From Calendula officinalis (lineage: Eukaryota; Streptophyta; Magnoliopsida; Asterales; Asteraceae): a DNA stretch of 64,000 bases. Below are positions 47,595 to 58,521 of the stretch, piece after piece (positions within the stretch are counted from its first letter, which is position 1; each line of letters begins with the position of its first letter). Made by a program: the position numbers and the translations under genes. The DNA is taken from the NCBI GenBank assembly GCA_963853835.1, contig OY970820.1:30032873-30096872 (forward strand). Direction: 5' to 3'. The notes beneath the pieces were generated by a model. That model saw nothing but the letters and a program-made list of their open reading frames with translations, was not told where the DNA came from and did not search any database.

Positions 47595-50500
47595 TCAAGC
47601 AGATGCAGATGCAGCTACATACTCTGCTTCAGCAGTTGATGTTGAGACATTGGTTTGTTTCTTGCATTGCCATGACACCAGTCTTGATCCAAAGAATTGA
47701 CATCCACCAGTAGTAGATTTTCTATCTTGACATTCACCTTCATAGTCACTATCTGTGTAGGCTATGAGTTCAAATGGTGAGTCATGTGGATACCACAGAC
47801 CAAGAGAAGGTTTTCCCTTCAAGTATCTGAAGATTCTTTTGACAGCCTGCAAGTGTAGCTCCTTAGGTCTTGCTTGATACCTGGCACATACACAAACACT
47901 ATACATAATGTCAGGTCTTGATGCAGTTAAGTACATTAAAGACCCTATCATTGATCTATATAGATGTTCATCTACATCCTCCCCCTCAACATCAGGATGT
48001 AGGTGTTTGTGTGTTTCCATTAGTGTGCTTGCACTTTTGCAGTCTTTCATTGCAAATTTTTCCAAGATGTCTCTGACATATTTTGATTGATTAATCAAAA
48101 TACCATCCGATCTTTGATTGATTTGGAGTCCAAGAAAGAAGTTCATTGGACCCATTGAGCTCAGCTTGAATTTGATCTGCATTAATTCTTCAAACTCTTT
48201 GCACAGTTGATCATTTGATGAACCAAAGATGATATCATCTACATATATCTGGACCAGTAGTATATCATCTTTGACTTTTCTTGTGAACAGAGTTTTATCA
48301 ATTGCACCTCTTTTGAAGTTGTTCTTCAGTAAGTATGATGATAATGTATCATACCAAGCTCTTGGTGCCTGATGAAGGTCATATAGAGCTTTGTCTAGTT
48401 TGTACACATAGTCATCATGTTCAGGATCTTCAAATCCTAGAGGTTGATATACATAGACTTCTTCTTCAATTTTCCCATAAAGGAATGCACTTTTCACATT
48501 CATTTGATAGACTTTAATTTTCTTGAATGAAGCATATGCCAGAAAGATCCTTATTGCTTCAATTCTTGCAACAGGTGCATATACTTCATCATAGTCTATT
48601 CCTTCTTCTTGAGTGTATCCTTGGGCTACAAGTCTTGCTTTGTTTTTTATCACTATACCTCTTTCATCTTTCTTGTTTCTGAAGATCCATCTTGTTCCAA
48701 TGGCTCTTTTTCCCTTTGGTAGAGGTACTAGTGTCCATACAGCTTGTAATTTGAATTGAAGAAGTTCTTCTTGCATTGCTATAATCCAATTTGAATCTTT
48801 CATTGCTTGTTGAATCTTTTTAGGTTCCTCCTGTGATAGAAAACATTCATACATACATTCATTAGAGATTAGACTTATATTACAAGTGTTTGTGTATAAA
48901 GATTAATTGAATTTGCTTCTTGTCTGCATATTTGAGTTCGCATCACTTAGAACTAAGTCTAAGGGATGATTATTTTCTGTTCTTGAGTTTGAGACTTTAT
49001 CAACAACTAGTTGACTATCTAGATTTGATTCATTGGATTCAGGAATTTGAGCATCTGTCCATGTTTCTTCTTGATTTTTTGGATTTTGTGGAGATTCTTC
49101 ATTGCCACTGGTATCAGTAGTAACATGATTTTTATTTAATTCATGTGGTTCATTGTTAGTACTGACATCATTATTGTTTGGTTCATCATCATTTATTTGA
49201 TTTTCCGAGTTACTACGGGGATCAGTAGTGTCGTGTGAGTTTGAGTTGTTACTGGTATCAAGATTGCTAGAGTTATCTGAGTTACTACTGTCCTCAGTAT
49301 TAACTGTGGGATAAGTATTGACTAGAATATATTTCATTGTGTCTTGACCACCATTGAATGATGATGATACTCCTTGTTGACTTTGATTGTTTGAATCTCC
49401 TGCATTACAATCATAATTACCATCAAACGATTTGGTTAGATTATCAATATTGAATAACCAATCTTGATCATTTCCTTGTTCATTCATTAGATTTTCATTA
49501 AAGGATACATTCACACTTTCTCCAATGATCCTTAGCCTTTTGTTGAATACTCTGTATGATTTGCTTTGAGTTGAGTATCCTATAAAGATTCCATCATCTG
49601 ATTTGCAGTCAAACTTACCAATTTGTTCTCTTGTAATTAAAATTGTACAAGGACAACCAAATGATTTTGAGAAACTTATTGAAGGTTTTCTTTTATTAAA
49701 AAGTTCATAAGGTGTTTTGAAATGAGGCTTAACTATTAATACTCTGTTTTGAACATAACAAGCAGTATTAACAGCTTCAGCCCAAAAAGTTATTGGTAAT
49801 TTTGAATCTGCAAGCATGGATCTAGCTGCTTCAATAATTGTTCTATTTCTTCTTTCAGCTACACCATTTTGTTGTGGAGTTCTTGGTGAGCTGTACTGCC
49901 TGTCAATACCCTTAAGATCACAGAAAGTAATTAGATTACCATTTTTAAATTCTGTGCCATTATCACATCTAATGGCTTTCACTTTAAGATCTCTTGTATT
50001 TTCTAGTTTGACTATCAGATTCTTTATGATCTCACTTGTCTCATCTTTGGTCCTAAGAAAGAAAACCCAAGTATATCTAGAAAAGTCATCAGTAATAACA
50101 AGACAGTATTGTTTCTTTCCAATACTCATTACATTTGTAGGTCCAAATAGGTCCATTTGTAAGAGCTGCAAAGGGTTAGAAATAGAATTAATTGCTTTGG
50201 TCTTATGAGAAGTCTTATGTTGCTTACCTTTCAGGCATGCAACACAGTGATGATCACACATAAATTCTTTTTGTGGTAATCCAACTACCAAATTCTTTTT
50301 GACTAAATTATTCATATTATTAAAATTTGTGTAACACATCCTCCTATGCCAGAGTTCTGATTCAACTGTGTTTGCCTTAGATATAAAACAGTTGATCTCA
50401 TTTGAAGAAATGAGTTCTCCCCCTATATCCAGGCAATACACATTGTTTCTCGTTGGTGTTCTTAAAACAACAAATTTTTCATTTAAAATAAAATCAGGAG

Positions 50501-50804
50501 AAAGAATGATGCACTCTGTATCTGTAAAAAGAATTTTGTTCTTTTTATCACATACTTGTGAGACACTAACCAGATTATACTTAAGCTCAGCAACATAAAA
50601 TAAATCATCAAAAGTAATCTTACCATTTGATATTGTACCTTTACCTATAATCCTACCACCTCTTGGATTTTCACCGAAAGCAACATATCCACCTTCAAAG
50701 GACTTGAAATCTCTAAGAATTTGAAGATTTCCAGTCATGTGCCTAGAGCATCCACTATCAATGTGCCATGTTCTTCCTTCTTCAGGGATCTGAATACTCT
50801 GCAC
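47595..50804 (-). pseudogene. Copia copy B pol (protease, integrase, RT, RNase H), disabled
   Basis: Domains in order: protease HIDSGCSRHMTG; GAG-pre-integrase (ELWHRRM, CVACLKGKQH); integrase core (MDLFGPTNV, DNGTEFKNG, PQQNGVAERRNR); RT with IYVDDIIFGS; RNase H with TDSDYEGE and STAEAEYVAAS. One stop, TAA at 48905-48903, replaces a codon that is Lys in copy A. RNase H is cut at the scrambled junction. Very similar to copy A but older. It lies in opposite orientation to A. Confidence 0.9.
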
Positions 50805-50818
50805 ATAAAATAGATGGA

Positions 50819-51174
50819 TTAGTTAATTTTGGGAACCCAAGCTTGTTTTGTCTTGGGTTCATCCTTTGAAGAGTAAGATTTATGAATTTTATGAGCTTTG
50901 AATGCAGGTTTGGGTTTCATTTTTTGTTTATTACTGTTATGTTGTTTTACTACTGACCTATGTTTATACCCGTAGTTTTTGGCTTTTGAGTATTTTACTA
51001 CTGATGGACCAGTAGTATTTGGGTAATATGAGTTTTTAACATAATCAGTAGTATTCAGGTAATTGTATCTGACAGCATTGTAATTAAGGTTTTTACCAGT
51101 AGTAAACCTGGAATAGTTCCTACTGATGTTTGAAAACTTTGAGTATCTTGGTAATTGGTTTTGTTTTCCATTAT
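50819..51174 (-). pseudogene. Copia copy B gag, C-terminal part
   Basis: It continues gag from 62592 across the nested copy A. It contains FTTGKNLNYNAVRYNY, NTTGPSVVKYSKAKNYGY and ends QAWVPKIN with a stop. Pol opens 15 nt later in another frame, exactly as in copy A. Confidence 0.85.
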
Positions 51175-51200
51175 TGTTGGAGCAAAACTCAGATCTACTC

Positions 51201-51434
51201 AATACTGATGCTGCAGTTAGTACTGACATACTTAGTACTGATGGGGCAGAATTACTTATTACTGATGAGTTGATACTGATGATACTATAACTTAGTTACT
51301 ACTGATCATGCAAAGATTGAAGATACTACTGATCATTGTAGTTACTACTGACGATGTATCTGGACTTACTACTGATCACCAAGTTTACTACTGATCTTCA
51401 TATTTACTACTGGTGATTGGTTTTACTACTGACA
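51201..51434 (+). promoter_or_regulatory. TACTACTGRT motif array in the Copia A LTR
   Basis: About 12 copies of TACTGRY, seven of them as TACTACTGAT, TACTACTGAC or TACTACTGGT, in 234 bp. Spacing is irregular and all run in the same orientation. Repeated in the 3' LTR at 62003-62236. A regulatory role is inferred from density and position upstream of the TATA box. Confidence 0.7.
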
Positions 51435-51571
51435 ACGCGTTTTTGAAGAATATCAAGTCCGAGATCTTCGTATAGATAGTTATAGAATGTAAATCAATGT
51501 ATATTTTCATTATTCGAATGTAAATCAAGTCCTAGAATAACTAGGGTAAATAGTTTAGCTTCAAGGACTAT

Positions 51572-51580
51572 TATAAATAG
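51572..51580 (+). promoter_or_regulatory. LTR TATA box
   Basis: TATAAATAG in the 5' LTR, duplicated at 62374-62382 in the 3' LTR. It probably sets the R start shortly downstream, near the conserved TTGTAAACGTACGTGTGT. Confidence 0.7.
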
Positions 51581-51791
51581 TTCCTTACGAATTGTAAACG
51601 TACGTGTGTATTGTTAACTTGATAATATACATTGAAGCTTTTTGTGAAACTGTGTTCTTAATATTCTTGCATATTATTTACAGTTCATTGTTCTTAATAT
51701 ATTGATATAGTGTTGATCCGCTGCAACTTCTATATTCAATTAGATCTAAAGGTATTTATTAACTTCTCTATAGTTAATCGATCCTGACAAG

Positions 51792-51803
51792 TGGTATCAG
51801 AGC
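51792..51803 (+). other. Primer-binding site of Copia A
   Basis: TGGTATCAGAGC lies two bases after the 5' LTR and is complementary to the 3' end of initiator-type tRNA-Met. Confidence 0.92.
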
Positions 51804-51875
51804 ATATTGGTTCTAGATCTACTATTTGTTAAGAACAACAAAAAGTTTTAATCTTTAAAACACACATTATTAATC

Positions 51876-53639
51876 ATGACTGATAATAATGAAAGCACTC
51901 AGGCCAACAAAATTCCTATACTCACACCCAACAACTTTGGGATGTGGAAGAATCGTATTAAGCAATACATGCTTATTACAGATTATTCTATGTGGGAAGT
52001 TGTCCTTGAAGGAAACAAAACTGGTCCTGGTCAAGCAAGCAGCTCTGCAACTGAGGCAGACAAACTTAAGTGTGAAAAAGAAAAGAAGGACAAAGGCATC
52101 GAACTCAAAACTCTAAGCACTCTATTACTGGCCATTCCTAACGATTATCAACATCTCTTTGTTGAATATGATGATGCAAAAATACTATGGGAAGCTCTGG
52201 AGAAGAGATTTGTTAGGACAAAGAGCACAAAGAGGAACATGAAGTCTGTTCTTAAACAAGACTTTGAAAATTTCAAAGGAAAACCCAATGAAACACTCAC
52301 TCAAGTGTTTGACAGATTCAACAAGCTAATTGGTGAACTTAACCAGGTTGGGGTTAAGATGGATCAAGAAGATGTCAACATGAAGTTCCTAAGATCTCTT
52401 AGTGAAGAATGGGCCATGTATACAGTGGTATATAGACAAAGAGATGCTCTAGAAGAAAAGGAGTTGGATGAACTCTACAATGATCTCAGAGTATTTGAAA
52501 CTGAGGTAAACCAAAAGAACCCTTCTATTTCTTCTAATAATGCTGCATTTGTCTCTAGTACATGTCAAGGTCAGGAAACCTCTATAGGAAAGGCTGCAGA
52601 TTCTGAAGATGCTGCAAGAGAATCCTTCTTCACTAGTCATGTGCATACTGCATTGATTAGTGATGACTTGGAACAATTGAACCCAGATGATCTTGAGGAG
52701 ATGGATCTTAAATGGCAGATGGCTATGCTGAGTCTAAGGACCAAAAGATTCTTAAAGAGGACAGGCAGGACAAGCCTAAACTTCAACAAAGGTGACAAAG
52801 CAGGATTTGACAAAACTAAAGTCAAATGTTACAACTGTAACAACCTTGGTCACTTTGCAAAAGAATGTCCTCAACCAGACAAAAGATCAAAATCAACTGC
52901 TCTTGTTTCACAACAAGGACAAGGTTATGACTGGAGCTTCCAAGCAGAAGAGCATGCTCAAAATCAAGCTCTCATGGCCTTTACTGACAACAAAACTGAG
53001 GTAAAACCTAAACCTTGTACTTTTGAATGTGCTAAAATTGTTAAAAACTTAGAAAAAGAAAACACTAAATTAAATGAAGATTTAGCAAAAGCAGTCAGAA
53101 GAAATCATGAGTTTGATAGTGTGATTGCTGATCAAGAACATCAAATAAAGGTGTACAAGATGATTGATCAACGGATCAAGGAAGAATTGCTTCAAGCTGT
53201 GGATGAGAAAGAGTTTTATGAAACAAAAAATAAAGAACTAACAAGTAAATTAGAAGAATGTCAGCTTGAAATTGAACAAAATAAATTAACAATTAAAAAG
53301 TTTGAAAGAAGCACTAAAATTCTAGATGAATTAACTAATAATCAAACTACAGAAAAGGTTGTTCATGGGGTGGGATATCATGCTGTACCACCTCCACATA
53401 AATTCATTCCTCCATTGAAAAACAGCTCAGAAAGAATCATTAATGAATTAAAAACTGACAATCAAACTGAATCTAATATTGAAACATCTGAATCAAATGA
53501 TTCTTCTGATGATGATCAATCAAATGAATTTACAATCTCTCAAACTGAATCACCAAAATCAATTGATACAAGTTTTCACACAGCTCAAAGTCCAAATGAA
53601 TCTCCTAATATAATGCAGATAATGTACCAAAAATCTTAA
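51876..53639 (+). CDS. Copia A gag, N-terminal and central part
   Basis: 587 codons from MTDNNESTQANKIPILTPNN. The Copia-type gag/UBN2 domain covers roughly residues 20-230 (GMWKNRIKQYMLITDY, FENFKGKPNETLTQVFDRFN). A CCHC zinc knuckle, CYNCNNLGHFAKEC, lies near residue 315. A Lys/Glu-rich coiled-coil-like segment follows (about 385-490). The frame ends at a stop after NIMQIMYQKS. Comparison with copy B indicates a one-base shift near 53610, because the homologous protein continues in another frame. Gag forms the particle and binds element RNA; this copy's gag is truncated. Confidence 0.9.
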   Translation: MTDNNESTQANKIPILTPNNFGMWKNRIKQYMLITDYSMWEVVLEGNKTGPGQASSSATEADKLKCEKEKKDKGIELKTLSTLLLAIPNDYQHLFVEYDDAKILWEALEKRFVRTKSTKRNMKSVLKQDFENFKGKPNETLTQVFDRFNKLIGELNQVGVKMDQEDVNMKFLRSLSEEWAMYTVVYRQRDALEEKELDELYNDLRVFETEVNQKNPSISSNNAAFVSSTCQGQETSIGKAADSEDAARESFFTSHVHTALISDDLEQLNPDDLEEMDLKWQMAMLSLRTKRFLKRTGRTSLNFNKGDKAGFDKTKVKCYNCNNLGHFAKECPQPDKRSKSTALVSQQGQGYDWSFQAEEHAQNQALMAFTDNKTEVKPKPCTFECAKIVKNLEKENTKLNEDLAKAVRRNHEFDSVIADQEHQIKVYKMIDQRIKEELLQAVDEKEFYETKNKELTSKLEECQLEIEQNKLTIKKFERSTKILDELTNNQTTEKVVHGVGYHAVPPPHKFIPPLKNSSERIINELKTDNQTESNIETSESNDSSDDDQSNEFTISQTESPKSIDTSFHTAQSPNESPNIMQIMYQKS

Positions 53640-54442
53640 CAAGGGGAAATGAAAGAAATAAAAAACAACTCTTAGATCAAAGAATACCTGAAGGTGCTAA
53701 AAATAAGAAATTAAGATGTGTTATATGCAACAAAATGAACCATATAGCAAAGGATTGTCACTTCAATCCAATAAACTGCAAAGAGTTAAAAGAATTTAAA
53801 ATTTTTAAAGAAAATGCAAAAACTTAAAAGTTAAAAGTTACTACTGGTCCTTCAGTAGTAAATAAAATTAAAAATCCAATTGTTGAAACTCCAAGATTTG
53901 GAAGAAGTGCACCAAGGTTTGTGCAAAACAGAAGAGTTGGAAGCCCAAAGAACAGCAATTACTTCAAGAACAATGGAAAATCCAATCAAAATAAACAATA
54001 TTTTAAATTTTCCAACACCAGCAGAAACTCTAACAAATTTACTACTGGTATTAACCCTCATTATAATGCTGTATGGTACCAATACAAGAATACTACTGGT
54101 AAAAACCCTAATTTCAAAAACACTACTGCTCCTAAAACAACTTTCAAAAATACTACTGGTGTTAACCCTAAAAACACTACAGGTCATTCTAAACATGGTA
54201 AGTACCCAAATACTACTGGTCCATCAGTAGTAAAGTATTCAAAAGCTAAAAATCATGGGTATAAACCAAGATCAGTAGGAAATTCTCACACCAGTAATAA
54301 CTCCAAAAGGGCAGTAGTAAAACAAAACACCAGTAATAAACAAGTATGGGTACCAAAAGTCTTTAAAATTAAATCTCCAAAAGCTCATTTCTCAAAGGAT
54401 GAACCCAAGACATATAAAGCTTGGGTTCCCAAACTTAACTAA
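53610..54442 (+). pseudogene. Copia A gag, C-terminal part in shifted frame
   Basis: The frame continues with a second CCHC knuckle, CVICNKMNHIAKDC, then hits TAA at 53825-53827 (copy B is open there). It resumes as a basic Asn/Thr-rich tail with repeated NTTG units and ends KAWVPKLN-stop at 54440-54442. Many NTTG units are encoded by the TACTACTGGT motif. Two lesions thus separate the two halves of gag. Confidence 0.8.
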
Positions 54443-54456
54443 TCCTTTACTCACTT

Positions 54457-57400
54457 GTGCAGAGCATTCAGATCCCAGAAGAAGGAAGAACATGGCATAT
54501 TGATAGTGGATGCTCAAGGCACATGACTGGAAATCTGCAAATTCTTAAAGATTTCAAGTCATTTGATGGAGGATATGTGGCATTTGGTGAGAATCCCCAG
54601 GGAGGTAAGATTACAGGTAAAGGTACTGTTACTAATGGAAAAATTACCTTTGATGATGTATTTTATGTAGCTGAACTAAAATACAATCTTGTCAGTGTGT
54701 CTCAAGTATGTGATAAAAAGAATAAAATTATTTTCACAGACATTGAGTGCATCATTCTTTCTCCTGATTTTATTTTAGATGAAAAATATGTTGTTTTAAG
54801 AACTCCAAGGAGAAACAATGTGTATTGCCTAGATATAGGGGGAGAACTCATTTCTACAAATGAGGTCAACTGTTTTATATCCAAGGCAAACACCACTGAA
54901 TCAGAACTATGGCATAGAAGGATGTGTCACACAAATTTTAAAAATATGAATAATTTAGTAAAAAGAAATCTGGTCATTGGACTTCCTCAAAAACAATTCA
55001 TGTGTGATCATCATTGTGTTGCATGCCTAAAAGGTAAACAACACAAGACTTCTCATAAGTCCAAAACTGTGAACTCTATTTCTGTTCCTTTACAGCTCTT
55101 ACATATGGACCTTTTTGGACCTACAAATGTAATGAGTATTGGAAAGAAACGATATTGTCTTGTTATTACTGATGACTTTTCCAGATATACATGGGTTTTC
55201 TTTCTCAGGACAAAGGATGAAACTAGTGAACTCATAAAGAACTTAATTGTCAAACTGGAGAACACATCTGATCAAAAAGTGAAAGCCATAAGATGTGATA
55301 ATGGCACAGAATTTAAAAATGCTAACTTAATTAACTTTTGTGATCTTAAAGGTATTGACATGCAATACAGCTCACCTAGAACTCCACAACAAAATGGTGT
55401 AGCTGAAAGAAGAAATAGAACCATCATTGAAGCAGCAAGATCAATGCTTGCAGACTCAAAATTACCAATTACTTTTTGGGCAGAAGCTGTTAATACTGCT
55501 TGTTATGTTCAGAACAGAGTATTAATAGTGAAGCCACATTTTAAAACACCATATGAACTTTTCAATAAAAGAAAACCTTCTATAAGGTTCTTAAAATCAT
55601 TTGGTTGTCCTTGTACTATTTTAATTACAAGAGAACAAATTGGTAAATTTGACTGCAAAGCTGATGATGGAATCTTTGTGGGATATTCTACTCAAAGCAA
55701 ATCATATAGAGTATTCAACAAAAGACTAAGGATAATTGAAGAAAGCATCAATGTATCCTTTAATGAAAATGTATCTAATGAACAAGGAAATGGTCCAGAT
55801 TGGCTATTTGACATAGACAATCTAACCAAATCCTTTAATTCTAATATGAATTTCAATGTAGGTAATTCAAATTGTCACAATCAAAAGGAAGGAACATCAT
55901 CAGTTAATACTGGTAAAGAGGAAATGAGATACATTGTAGTTAATACTGCTCCAGTAGTTAATACTGATGTCAGTAATAACTCAAGTTCTGGAACCAGTAG
56001 TAACTCTGAGAATGAGGACAGTAGTAATTCAAATACTACTGATACCAGTAATAGTACTCACAATACTACTGGTCTCAACAATAACCTAGATTCTCAAGAT
56101 ACTACTGATACCAGTAACAACAACAACTCTACTGATCTCAATGAAGATAATAGCAGTAGTAACTCTGACCAAGAAGATGATGAACCAAATATCAATAACA
56201 ATGAAGGATCTCCAGAAGAACAACTACCTGAGATAAATGAGTCCAATCTTGAAAATCAACTAGTAGTTGATAAAGCTACAACTACAAGGACTCAGAAGAA
56301 CCATCCTTTAGACCTTGTTCTAAGTGATGTTAACTCACCACTACAAACAAGAAGCAAATTAAACAAAAGCTTAACTGCAAATATGTGTAATATAAGTTTA
56401 ATTGCTAATGAATATATGTATGAATGCTTTCTGTCTCAGGATGAACCAAAGAAGATCCAACAAGCAATGAAGGACTCAAACTGGATTGAGGCAATGCAAG
56501 AAGAACTCCTTCAATTTAAATTACAAGCTGTTTGGACACTTGTACCTCTACCCAAAGGAAAAAGAGCCATTGGAACAAGATGGATCTTCAGAAACAAGAA
56601 AGATGAAAGAGGTATAGTGATCAAGAACAAAGCCATACTTGTAGCCCAAGGATACACTCAAGAAGAAGGAATAGACTATGATGAAGTATATGCTCCTGTT
56701 GCTAGAATTGAAGCCATAAGAATATTTCTAGCTTATGCTTCATTCAAGAAATTCAAAGTCTATCAAATGGATGTTAAGAGTGCATTCTTATATGGGAAGA
56801 TTGAAGAAGAGGTCTATGTATGCCAACCTCCAGGTTTTGAAGATCCAAAACATGGTGATTATGTGTTCAAATTGGATAAAGCTCTGTATGGCCTACATCA
56901 GGCACCAAGAGCATGGTATGACACATTATCATCACACCTATTGAAGAACAACTTTAAAAGAGGAGCCATTGATAAAACCTTGTTTACAAAGAAAGTCAAA
57001 AATGATATACTACTGGTACAAATTTATGTTGATGATATCATCTTTGGCTCAACCAATGATTTATTATGCAAAGAATTTGAAGAACTGATGCAAATTAAAT
57101 TCAAGATGAGCTCCATGGGTCCAATGAACTTCTTCCTTGGACTCCAAGTCAATCAAAAAACTGATGGTATTTTGATAAATCAATCAAAATATGTCAAAGA
57201 CGTCTTGGAAAAGTTTGATTTGAAAGACAGTAAAAGTGCTAGTACACCAATGGAAACACACAAACACCTACATCCTGATGTTGAGGGGGAGGATGTAGAT
57301 GAACACTTATATAGATCAATGATAGGCTCTTTGTTGTACTTAACTGCATCAAGACCTGACATTATGTATAGTGTTTGTGTGTGTGCAAGATATCAAGCAA

Positions 57401-57969
57401 GACCCAAAGAACTACACTTACAGGCTGTTAAAAGAATATTCAGATACTTGAAAGGCAAACCATCACTAGGTCTATGGTATCCACATGATTCACCCTTTGA
57501 ACTAATAGCCTATACAGATAGTGACTATGGAGGTGAATGTCAAGATAGAAAGTCCACTACTGGTGGATGTCAATTCTTTGGATCAAGACTGGTGTCATGG
57601 CAATGTAAGAAGCAAACAAATGTATCAACATCTACTGCTGAAGCAGAATATGTAGCTGCATCTGCTTGTTGTGCTCAAGTACTATGGATTCAAAACCAGC
57701 TTCTAGACTTTGGTATCTCTATCCTTAAAACTCCTATTTTTATTGATAATCAAAGTGCTATTAGTATTGTGAATAATCCAGTAAAACACTCAAAAACTAA
57801 ACACATTGAAATAAGATTTCATTTTATAAGAGATTGCAATGAAAAGAAATTAATCAAAGTTGTTAAAATTCACACTGATGATCAATTAGCAGATCTTTTT
57901 ACAAAAGCATTTGATGTAGGAAGATTCAACTTCTTGGTTAGCAGTATTGGAATGATTTTAATAACTTAA
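54457..57969 (+). CDS. Copia A pol polyprotein (protease, integrase, RT, RNase H)
   Basis: One open frame of about 1170 codons. It has no ATG at its opening, so expression needs frameshifting, splicing or a gag fusion. Protease: HIDSGCSRHMTG near residue 15. GAG-pre-integrase: ELWHRRMCHTNF, CVACLKGKQHK. Integrase core: LLHMDLFGPT, ITDDFSRYTWVFF, RCDNGTEFKN, PQQNGVAERRNR, with the DDE residues present. A low-complexity Asn/Ser/Thr linker covers about 460-610. RT: AVWTLVPLPKGKRAIGTRWI, QMDVKSAFLYG, IYVDDIIFGS. RNase H: TDSDYGGECQDRKSTTGG, STAEAEYVAASACC, HIEIRFHFIRD. No internal stop. Pol is in a different frame from gag, 15 nt past the gag stop. Confidence 0.93.
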   Translation: MQSIQIPEEGRTWHIDSGCSRHMTGNLQILKDFKSFDGGYVAFGENPQGGKITGKGTVTNGKITFDDVFYVAELKYNLVSVSQVCDKKNKIIFTDIECIILSPDFILDEKYVVLRTPRRNNVYCLDIGGELISTNEVNCFISKANTTESELWHRRMCHTNFKNMNNLVKRNLVIGLPQKQFMCDHHCVACLKGKQHKTSHKSKTVNSISVPLQLLHMDLFGPTNVMSIGKKRYCLVITDDFSRYTWVFFLRTKDETSELIKNLIVKLENTSDQKVKAIRCDNGTEFKNANLINFCDLKGIDMQYSSPRTPQQNGVAERRNRTIIEAARSMLADSKLPITFWAEAVNTACYVQNRVLIVKPHFKTPYELFNKRKPSIRFLKSFGCPCTILITREQIGKFDCKADDGIFVGYSTQSKSYRVFNKRLRIIEESINVSFNENVSNEQGNGPDWLFDIDNLTKSFNSNMNFNVGNSNCHNQKEGTSSVNTGKEEMRYIVVNTAPVVNTDVSNNSSSGTSSNSENEDSSNSNTTDTSNSTHNTTGLNNNLDSQDTTDTSNNNNSTDLNEDNSSSNSDQEDDEPNINNNEGSPEEQLPEINESNLENQLVVDKATTTRTQKNHPLDLVLSDVNSPLQTRSKLNKSLTANMCNISLIANEYMYECFLSQDEPKKIQQAMKDSNWIEAMQEELLQFKLQAVWTLVPLPKGKRAIGTRWIFRNKKDERGIVIKNKAILVAQGYTQEEGIDYDEVYAPVARIEAIRIFLAYASFKKFKVYQMDVKSAFLYGKIEEEVYVCQPPGFEDPKHGDYVFKLDKALYGLHQAPRAWYDTLSSHLLKNNFKRGAIDKTLFTKKVKNDILLVQIYVDDIIFGSTNDLLCKEFEELMQIKFKMSSMGPMNFFLGLQVNQKTDGILINQSKYVKDVLEKFDLKDSKSASTPMETHKHLHPDVEGEDVDEHLYRSMIGSLLYLTASRPDIMYSVCVCARYQARPKELHLQAVKRIFRYLKGKPSLGLWYPHDSPFELIAYTDSDYGGECQDRKSTTGGCQFFGSRLVSWQCKKQTNVSTSTAEAEYVAASACCAQVLWIQNQLLDFGISILKTPIFIDNQSAISIVNNPVKHSKTKHIEIRFHFIRDCNEKKLIKVVKIHTDDQLADLFTKAFDVGRFNFLVSSIGMILIT

Positions 57970-58521
57970 AATCTCACTTAAAATCATGTGTAAAGTTTTG
58001 TTGTAAAGTTTTTTTTTTGTATTTTACTACTGGTAGGTCTGCATTACTGGTATGAAAGTGTATGCACAAAATACTACTGGTAGTTCATTACTACTGGTGT
58101 ATATTAGGTTTACACAAATACTACTGGTAAGTCAGTACTACTGGTATTCACATATACTACTGGTCTTATGTGTTAATGGTTACTACTGATGTCTATAGTT
58201 ACTACTGATGTCAAAATCTATAGTCACTACTGATGTTAGTAGATACTACTGATGTTTTACTACTGATATCTTATTTACTACTGGTCTTTCAGAAACACAA
58301 TTACCAAACTAACCCCCATGAAAATAACCGTTATGTTATGATTCGAAGGACATTTTAGTAGTTTTGCAGGTTAAATCGAAAGATATAAAAGGCGGTAGTC
58401 GATTAGTTTAGCATTATCTTCACTTCGATTTGATAAAACCTCTCGATAAACCCTAGCTATCGATCAAAAACTCATCTTAAATCCTAAAATTCTTAAAATT
58501 TTCTCTCAAAATCACTGCAAA
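57970..58521 (+). promoter_or_regulatory. Pol-ORF3 spacer with motif array and TATA-like box
   Basis: 58025-58285 holds about 13 copies of TACTACTGGT/TACTACTGAT. TATAAAAGG follows at 58384-58392, then a leader with AAACCCTAG (58448-58456) and A-rich sequence just before the ATG at 58522. The layout resembles a plant promoter and suggests that ORF3 has its own transcript; this is inference. Confidence 0.6.

Larger units (their letters stand above)
51175..51789 (+). repeat. 5' LTR of Copia A
   Basis: Runs TGTTGGAGC to CCTGACA. U3 holds a dense TACTGRT motif array (51201-51434), followed by a TATA box. Confidence 0.95.
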
